A stretch of DNA of 64,000 nt from positions 8,016,382 to 8,080,381 of the forward strand of contig NC_021677.1 of the NCBI RefSeq assembly GCF_000247815.1, read 5' to 3'. Of this stretch, positions 55,694 to 64,000 are shown piece by piece. Source of the DNA: Ficedula albicollis (lineage: Eukaryota > Chordata > Aves > Passeriformes > Muscicapidae). The notes under the pieces were generated by a model, which saw only the letters and a program-made list of their open reading frames with translations, was not told the DNA's origin and ran no database searches. Made by a program: the position numbers and the translations under genes. Each line of letters begins with the position of its first letter. Position 1 is the first letter of the stretch.

Positions 55694-57631
55694 CATTTTT
55701 CATCATTTCAGGCAAAATTATGGAAGAACAGGGAAAATTGCCTCACAGCAGAATCAAAATGAAAGAATTTTTTAGAGCAAGATCCTTTAATTGACAAAAA
55801 ACTACACAGCTGGAAAAAACTTCTTTATTTTAATGAACAATCATAGTATTACCTTTGTCCAAAAAACTTCTGTAGTCATTAAGGTACAAAATAAGACCCC
55901 AATTTTCTATTTTGTTGGTTCTCTGTTGCTCTAAATTGTGATTTTCTCTCAGAAGGCAATGTGAAGCATCTCCACTGCTGCGAGGCAGAGATGCACAGCA
56001 TGGAAGGACTTGAAAAGCAAAGGTCCATCCCACACAAATAACCCCATCCCACAGAAGGAATCACTTTTTGGATCCAGCTGTTTGTCTTGCAACCACTATA
56101 TCCCAGCAATATTAATAGCTTTGATTATTGCCAAGGGAAAAGAAGTCTTAGAAGGCTTTTTAAATTTGTCATAGAATTAAACAAAAGAACCATGGCAGAG
56201 GCAGATTTGGGGAGGTTCAACTAAGAATGCTTTTTTTTGTTCTTTTCACCAAATTATTGAAGTGACAGCTCGAATAAGAGACTGTTCTGTTAAAGAAGGA
56301 CAAGCTGGTAAAGGCTAAAACTGGGCTGCCCTGCAGCTCCACTTCTGTGTGGGAACAGACTGGAATAGGAGATAGGGAACATCACTTGGATCTGAAACAG
56401 AAGCTTATTTAGAGTTCAAACTGTACTTTAGAACAATCTTTTTCCCCAAAAATAATACAATAATAACAACAGGGAAGGGAAAGGAACACATAGAAGACTC
56501 AGAAAGGCTGGGAATAGATACATGGAAGAAGGAGGGTGGAAAAGGAACAGGAAAAAAAAACCCGAGCCCTAAACATTCCCTGAAGGAAGAAATCAGTGAA
56601 AGAATGGGAGAGCATTGGGAAACAGTCCTATAAATAAGAGCCAATTCTGCACCTTTACCTTGGAAATATTTTATTTTTCTTAAAAATTCTTGAGGAACGT
56701 GTAACACTCTCTTATCCTTTAACCCCCAGAATCATTTGTCTCCCTTCCCCTCATCCCATTCCCTGAGAAAGTGGCATAACAAACAAAGGGTGATTGAGCA
56801 GAGCTGGACATGCCTTCCCTTCGTGCTGATGGAACTTGATATCCTCTGTAGCTGTGTGGGCATAGTCATTCAGCTTCCAATGCCTCTGCCTGAGCTAATT
56901 TCAAGATCACCATAATAAGATAAAAAAATAAATTACTCAACTTTTTAACACTATGCTTCAAAACCTGAAGCTACTTGGGTTTAATTTGGGGTTTTTTTGC
57001 TGTTCAATAATTCTTCAAGGCAGAATAATCAGACAAACAGAAAAATGTAGCAGTCTCCTCACTACCTATTTTCAAGATGATCTTCACCTTCCTGCCCTGT
57101 TCTTCCTAATAAATCACTGATTTACTGTTAGGACCCTGAAGGCCCAACCACTGCTTCTTCATCTCAGTGGGAGCCAAATGATGATTGAAATGCCAATATA
57201 TTAGGCTGGCCTGATTCAAAGCAGGGTAAGGAACAAAGCATTTGTGCAGAGAAAAGATAAATGAATATAAATCAAGTGCTAAGCCATTTTCTGTGATGGA
57301 TTAGCACCTTTCTTTGACCCAATAATGTCAAGGGGTCTCCATGCTGACAGGAACTAATGTGGAAATCTGTGCTGTGTGAAGCCAGGAGGAATCCTGATCT
57401 CCAGCAGCACTGCTCCTCTGTTTGCATTTTGCTATCACTCAGGTGTAAGCAATCAATCTCCTCCATCTCCCCTTGGGAAATGTCACTACAGTGCCCACCA
57501 AAACTATCTCTAGAGTATAAAAGACTTCTTCTATTCTGACTTTCTGTCTGTAATCTTATTCTTACCAGTAAACCAGCAGGTCATAGATGGCACCTAGGAA
57601 AGGGCCAGATGAAAAAAATTTCTCAGTTTCT

Positions 57632-57987
57632 CACAGAATGGTCTGGGTTGGAAGGGATCATCTCAAGGAATCATCTCATTCCTACCCCCTGCCATGTTCA
57701 CCTTCCACTATCTCAGGTTGCTCAAAGCCCTGTCCAACCCAGCCTGGAAAAATTCCAGGGATGAGGCAGCCACAGCTTCTCTGGGCAACCTGTGCTAGGG
57801 CATCCCAACCCTCACAGGGGAGAATTTCTTCCCAATAACCCATTTAACTCTGCCCTCTGGCAGCGTGAATCCATCCCCCCCTGTCCTGTCACTTCAATTC
57901 AAGCCCTTGTCCAAAGTCTCCTCTGTCTTTCTTGTAGCTCCTTCCAGGTACTGGAAGCTGCAATTAGGTCACCCCAAGCCTTCTCCC
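57632..57987 (-). mobile_element. CR1 LINE 3' fragment
   Basis: TCACAGAATGGTCTGGGTTG at the left end, then CCCCTGCCATG, GGTTGCTCAAAGCCCTGTCC, CTCTGGGCAACCTGTGC, GAGAATTTCTTCCCAATA and CCCCAAGCCTTCTC. This is the reverse complement of CR1 over about 355 bp, inserted in intron 1. Confidence 0.92.
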
Positions 57988-60900
57988 TGGTATCTGGTGA
58001 TGTTGCCAAAGTACAAAACTATACAAAGCCAGCAGCAAGAAGCAGATATTTGGATCAAATCTGGCAACTGCAATTTTGCCAATAACAGATGCGAGGAAAA
58101 AAATTAGTGTACACAGAGAAAACTTCAGTGGGAGTCAATGCCAAACCTCTCAGTTCTGGCCATGTGCAGTATCTGGAGCTGTACTGTATTATATTAAATG
58201 GTGGTTAAAATGCACTGCATCACTGACTGGTGGCAAAGCTGCAGGGTTTGAGAGCAGCAAACACTCCCAAGTCCTGCAGCTATTGCAGCCTCCACCGTCG
58301 GCATTTTCCAGATGCAGAAGTCGTGTATGGCTTGTCCCAAACAAGAAAAGAGCGATGTTTGTCCTGTGCTTGTAACATGAGCCTGGACACTTAGCTCTGT
58401 AAAACCAAGGGTTCTGTGCCTGGGCTGCTGTCCCAGCTCGCTTTGGATCTGGGTGCAGACAGCCTGGGACGCTCAATCCCACAGGTGAGTGACACTTGTT
58501 GAACCTGCTGGAGACTGAGTCACCTCTTCACTGATGAAAGATCATCGATATTATGTGCTCCAGGCTGGATTCCACCCTTGTCTCTCCACACTACACTGAT
58601 AAGAGGCAGTATCTCAGAGACCCAGGGCATTAAAAATGAGCTGAAGGTGCTCTCATTACCACCTACATTGCTTTAAATTTCCAGTGAACTACATCCTAAG
58701 TGAGAGCAGCCCTGCTCCTCTTTGTCCCAAGCTTTGTGTTCCTGGCCTCTGCTTTTGTTCAAGTTGGAATATTCTCCCTCAGCAGGATCAGCTTTGGTTA
58801 CATCAATTCCTTGCCTCAGTGTAAGCACTGTATAAACACATAAATGCAAGTGCAGGCATAAAAGGGCAATGGGGCAATGTTTGGGGGCAAAAAAGATGGG
58901 TGAGACTGCAGCACCCCTGATTTAGTTGAGCTTAAAGTGCCACAAAATCACACCCTGCCAGTGCCACCACATCTTGTAGAAATAACAGAAACTGAAATGC
59001 TGAAAAAATCATAAATTAAGTAAAACCCCTTAAACTTAATCCCTTCTGCTTTCAGAAAAAATAATAAAAGACTTACTTTTAGAAGTCAGTAGAAAACTTA
59101 TCCACAGTTTTGGCATTCTGAAGCAAATGGAATTTGCCAAGTGCAAGAAGTTGTTTATAAGAAAAGAAACAGAGAACTGGAAGTAGCTCCAGAAAATTTA
59201 TTATGACCCACCTGACTGTAGCCAAGAATATTACATCAGCCCAGATAGCCTGAGAACTGGAACAATATTGCTCTCAAATTAGCAAGTTGCTGGTACCACA
59301 GGCAGGGACAAATGGTTTTGCAGGAGGTCTGGGTTCTTTCCACAGCTCTGATGGTCAAGGCTGCTCCTAAACTCACTCTCCCTGTGACCAGAAACAAAGG
59401 ATTTCTCCTCTCTGTTCCTGAGGTTGGTTGGTTGGCTTTGGTGGGGGTGGGGAAATGGTGTTTGTTTTTAAAACACCTTAAGATTCTTAGGGCAGCGAGC
59501 ATCTCTTGAGTGACACTTCCAGAACTGAGCTTCCTTGGTTCATGCTGAAGGAGGGATGACTACAAGGTAACTCCAACCCAAAATCCACAGAGCCCTTAGT
59601 GTTGCTGGTGAGTTACAATTAAATGTAATGCCAGCAAGCCAAGGAATTCTGTGGTGCCACGTTGAAAAAAGGAAAGCACAGCACAGGCAGAGAGGTCAGC
59701 TGACACTTATGTAATTCAACGATCATAATTAGAGAACACCTCTGCAATATGTAGACAATTTCCCTCCAAAATAAAACACAGCACTGAGCAGTTACAATAT
59801 GACAACTCATCCAACAACCTTCTCTTCCTCTCCCACTGCAATCAAAGCCTGAGTGCTCCTCACTGCAGCTGCAGGGTGATTTCTCTCATTTAGCAGCACT
59901 GATAAATTACCTATTTTATGAGAATCTAAGAAGCCAAGACTCATAAACTCTCTGATGGAGCTGGCATGACATCATTAATTTTCTGAAGCAGCATTATGGT
60001 TGCCTTTTATCTTGAAGCATCTAAAAGAACCTTCTTACACATTAAACAAGGTAGTTCATCAGCAGTGCTTCCTGGAAAGAGGCTTTCTCTCCCTTCTCTT
60101 TCTTTCTCCTCACACTGGAGCATTCTGAGGAAAAAAGGTATGATATAAGGTTCTGCTTCTGAACATTGAGTTCTTACAATGGTGAATCCTCTTTAACAGC
60201 TCCAGTAATCTATTAATCTCTCACCAGCGTTAACACTCTGGGGAAAAATATAATAATCTTTAATCCTTTTGGGCTGGGGGAAGTTTTCTGAACCAAAAGC
60301 ATTTAGTGCCTGAGCCAAAGCTTTCAGTACATCATCCCAGGATGAAGAGGCTCCCTCCATGTTATCAGCATATCCTGACCCAAAACCTCCATGGGCATCC
60401 CCAGATGGAAAAATACCACTTAAGCACTGACTCAAGTAAGAACCACATTGCATCCAACTACAGAGAGCTCAGTTCTCATAAGCTTGGTCACATCATCCAT
60501 AAGAGCCATGTTAGGTCTAAATCATACCACAGTTCATATTTTATGCAATTTTTAAATCTATAAAATACATAAACCACATAAGCAAATAGCTAATGAAAAG
60601 TAGAACGCAGGATATTTTACAGGGCAAACAGAGGTCATCTGTTTCAAAGAGGTTATGTTGTCATTCGTGTTTCTGCTGCCAAATGTCTTCTCCACAAATA
60701 AAAGAGCATTTGTTGCATCAGGTTTCATTCCAAATTTCACTTTCTGTATTTTGTATAAAAGAAAATGCAGTTTAGATACATCAGCATTTCTCTTCTCACC
60801 AAGCACCGAGGAGGAAAATCACAGGTGGCTATTTGTTTAGGTTTTTTGTTTGCTTGTTTTTATCCACACCTGCCTGAAAGCTGAAGTGTGGATTTCAAAC

Positions 60901-63900
60901 TATCAGAAAAGCTGTCAAGGAGCATTTGGGCACACTACACAGACACAGTATATTAGTCAAAATTAGGTTTCGATTTAGGCTTCACTGAAGACATCACCAC
61001 CACCACTCTCGTTTCAAACATAGTTAAAAAGCGGAGGTTTGGGTCTAACTGGAGCCTTTAGCAACTATTTCCATCTCTGCATTTCTTAGGTAGGAAGGAA
61101 AAGGTCTCTGAATTTCTTTTCATGTAACAGACTGAAAAAACAAACTGACAATTCCTCTTTTCTTCTGAGATGCAATGAATAGACCCAAACCACTCCTTGC
61201 AGAAACACTGATTTATGGATTTGAATCGCCTTGGTCCTTCCTCCTTTTAAAGCAGTTTGAAGTTTCAAACAATACCTGGTATAAAACACAGATCCATATC
61301 ACTGTCTTTGTTTTCCAGCAGGAGAAACAAGGCACAGCCATCAAAGCCCTTGGTGCCCCAGGAAACCCAGTGCATTGGAAGTCAGGGGAAAGGGTGGCAG
61401 AACAGAAGTGGTTATCAATAATTCTTTTCCTGTTTGCACATCTTGGTGACCACAAGGCAACTGGTACCATGCTCAGGTGAAATCCATTTCCCCCAAGCAG
61501 ATTTATGCAATATCCTCTATGGAACCTGCCTGACAGCCTAAAAGCTCAAGGCATTTGTTTCCATATGGATATGGTTTATTCAGTGTCTTCAGCTGGGAGG
61601 TACAACAAAAAAAATAAATCATTTCCATGCTAGCCGACTTCAGCATTGTTTTGGTTACCCTCTGGCTTGTTTTCTTTACATGCCTTTTCTCCTGAGGGAT
61701 AGTGCCAACAAGGCATGCACCTCTACCTAAAAACAATGGAAGAGTCCAGAAGGAATGGACACATTCATTCTGCCACTCTCCTATTTTCTCCCTTCGTTAA
61801 ACAAGCATTTCTGTTTTGCTTCACTGCTCCTGTGCACCAGACGAACGACTTCCAAGATTTTTCCACAACAATATCCAAAGCCCTGCTCCAGCACAGCACT
61901 CTGGAATGGTTTTTCCAGTGCACACACATATTCCCCCAGCTGACTTCTTTCATTTCCAAGTTATTGTACCATTAGAATGACAAGATGAGATTTATTGCAT
62001 CGCAGACGTATCCTAAATAACCAGAGAGGCGCTGACATTTCCAGCTCTGGATGGGGCCTGTGCAAACCTCTCTCTCCTGCTGGAAGGACAAGCTGAGATC
62101 AGATTGATGTGGAGGTTTTCAGCAGGGAATTATTAAAAATAAAATAAAAACTGGGGGAGGGAAGGTATTTTGAAGAAAAACTTCTCTATTCTCAGAAGAG
62201 AAGGACAAATATTTTGAGGCAGCATTAAAAACCTTAAGCCTGTGCCGAAAGAGAGGTTGGAGTGGCAAAAGCCTTCGGAGGCTGGAAAGGCAACAGTAAG
62301 TTTAGTACACAGCTCCTGGGACCCAGCAACAGAAATACTGAATTTATTCCAGTCTGCCACTAAATCATGTGACTAAGGCATTTCCCTTGGTTTCTCATCT
62401 GTTAAACAGTTAACAATCCTGCTTCCCACAGACCATGCCTCGGAGATGCTTGGAAAAAGCTATGAGATGCAGAGGAAGGAAGCAGCAAGGCAAGACAAAA
62501 GCTCTCAGTCTGCACAGGGGAAAAGCTCTAAACTGAACACTAAATTCCTGATCCACTGAGACCAAATGCTGAGCACTAGTCTGCTGCTTTATATAAAACA
62601 TAATACTCTATATATCAGCATCAAAGCAAGGCAACTTCAGAACTCTGGTTTTCCTCCAAAGAACTCTTGGGGGGGAAAAAAACCCCAACCAACACAGAAC
62701 AAGACAACTCTCAGTGAACACAACCATGACAAAGTCAGCAGCTGCTTCAAGACAAGTATTAACCTGAAAAACAAGCACTTTCTCATATATGGTGAGGCAG
62801 GTGTTGCTGCAATTACAGATTTCTGGCATTTGCAATTAAATCCTTGATTCTCAACCAGTGCAGGGACAAAGCAGAGCCAGGAAAGAACACAGAAGTTCCA
62901 TCTGTATCCACCAAAGGTGCTGCTCGTTGCCTCTGTGTTTGTGGCAATATCTGTGTCCTGATAAAAATACAATTTTTTTACGTTTCCAAACCAAATTATG
63001 CAGCAAAGAAGCTGTTTTACAACAAATTATGAGATAAGACTAAACCCCTTTCTGCTCTTTCCCCAGCCTTTAAAAGCCTGAAGAGAGATGAAAGGCAAGC
63101 CAGGGCACGCCAGTGGGAGCAGGAAAATGACTTCAAGATCACCAGTCACACACACAGAAAATTCCCTTTATTGGCAATGTCTGACCAGAGAGAGGAAAAA
63201 AATCAATTAAAGAAAATTTAAAAAGAAGATCAATCTGTTGTGGTGAGACTAAAAGACACCCAGTTTCACCAGCCATCTTCACTTTGAGCTTGACACAAAG
63301 CTTCACTTTGTTTGAAACTCAGAGCCTTGGAGCAAGAGATGAGCACGAGGCTTGGTCTGTCACAAGGTAGAGCACAGAAGGACGTTGTTTTTCAGGGATT
63401 ATATCCCCCAGTTAGGACACTTTACTCCATGCCTCCTTTTCCCTGCCTGGCAACTGAGGAATAACATGGGAATTTTTATTAAATATTAACAGTTTCAATT
63501 CTTGATGGGCAAGGCTCATTTCTGCAGCACAGCTTCTCTCTGAGCAAAGGCTTTTTCTGTTTCAGATTGACACAGAGGCTGCAGAGAGAACAGTTTGCCA
63601 TAATTCTGCAATGAGTAATGAACTCACACGGCTTCCATCTGCAGCATGTGATCCATGGAACTTCCCAGAGGAGGAAGAGACCTTTCCCTGCAGCCCAGCC
63701 TGGCTGGACTGTATCAGCAGCTATTCCCAACCCACGTGCTCCAGCATCACCCTCTTGCATGGAACCAATCCATGCTGAAATTGGACTTATCACCCTCAAC
63801 TTTTACTCCTGATTTCAATTGTTATCTTTAAAAGAAAGTTATTTATTTCCTTGCAGTTTTCCACATTCCCTGCCTGGTTCTGAGCAACTCCAACTCCATC

Positions 63901-64000
63901 TGAGATTAATAACATCGCCTCTGTGAGGACCTGCTGCTCCATCCCTTGGGGCTGAACTGCAGACAAGTTTGTGACAGGCAGAGCCAAAAAAAAGGGCTTA

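Larger units (their letters stand above)
45600..64000 (-). other. ABTB2 intron 1 (5' part beyond the window)
   Basis: At least 18.4 kb with no recognisable ABTB2 exon 1, no CpG-rich promoter and no other gene. It contains two CR1 fragments, the 87 bp and 48 bp tandem pairs, and an (AAAAC)n tract at 55665-55693. Assignment as intron 1 is inferred from exon 2 being the most upstream exon found. Confidence 0.75.

Overview
The window is vertebrate nuclear DNA, almost certainly avian. It holds several truncated copies of the bird/reptile LINE family CR1, no primate or rodent repeats, and a large intron-containing gene. There is no prokaryotic or viral gene content.

The only protein-coding gene I can support is ABTB2 (ankyrin repeat and BTB/POZ domain containing 2), on the minus strand. 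Sixteen exons can be placed by protein similarity, AG/GT splice dinucleotides and exact codon-phase continuity. By comparison with the mammalian gene these are exons 2 to 17, running from 45599 down to the stop codon at 3966-3968. Together they encode 728 residues plus one split codon. They cover the end of the N-terminal histone-fold-like region, the ankyrin repeats, the linker and the BTB/POZ domain with its C-terminal extension. Exon 1, with the start codon and promoter, is not here; it should lie beyond 64000 across a long intron 1.

Layout by region: 1-3119 is sequence downstream of ABTB2. 3120-3965 is the likely 3'UTR, with an AATAAA at 3120-3125. 3966-20553 is the compact 3' half of the gene (exons 17 to 4). 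20554-42660 is a 22 kb intron 3. 42661-45599 holds exons 3 and 2. 45600-64000 is intron 1. CR1 fragments sit at 24393-24498, 26531-26990, 34747-34874, 48843-49242 and 57632-57987.

The most notable signals look like assembly faults, several of which affect the gene. A 929 bp pure-G tract interrupts the last coding exon and is bounded by a duplicated 23 bp of coding sequence. A 1190 bp pure-G tract in intron 3 runs directly into the end of an Illumina paired-end adapter. A 125 bp G tract lies in intron 4. A 698 bp near-identical tandem duplication contains all of exon 5, whose 166 nt length would break the frame if both copies were used. Further near-identical tandem duplications of 327 bp and 376 bp lie in intron 3. 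I see no sign of a new biological system. The main value here is the gene model and the list of loci where the sequence should not be trusted.
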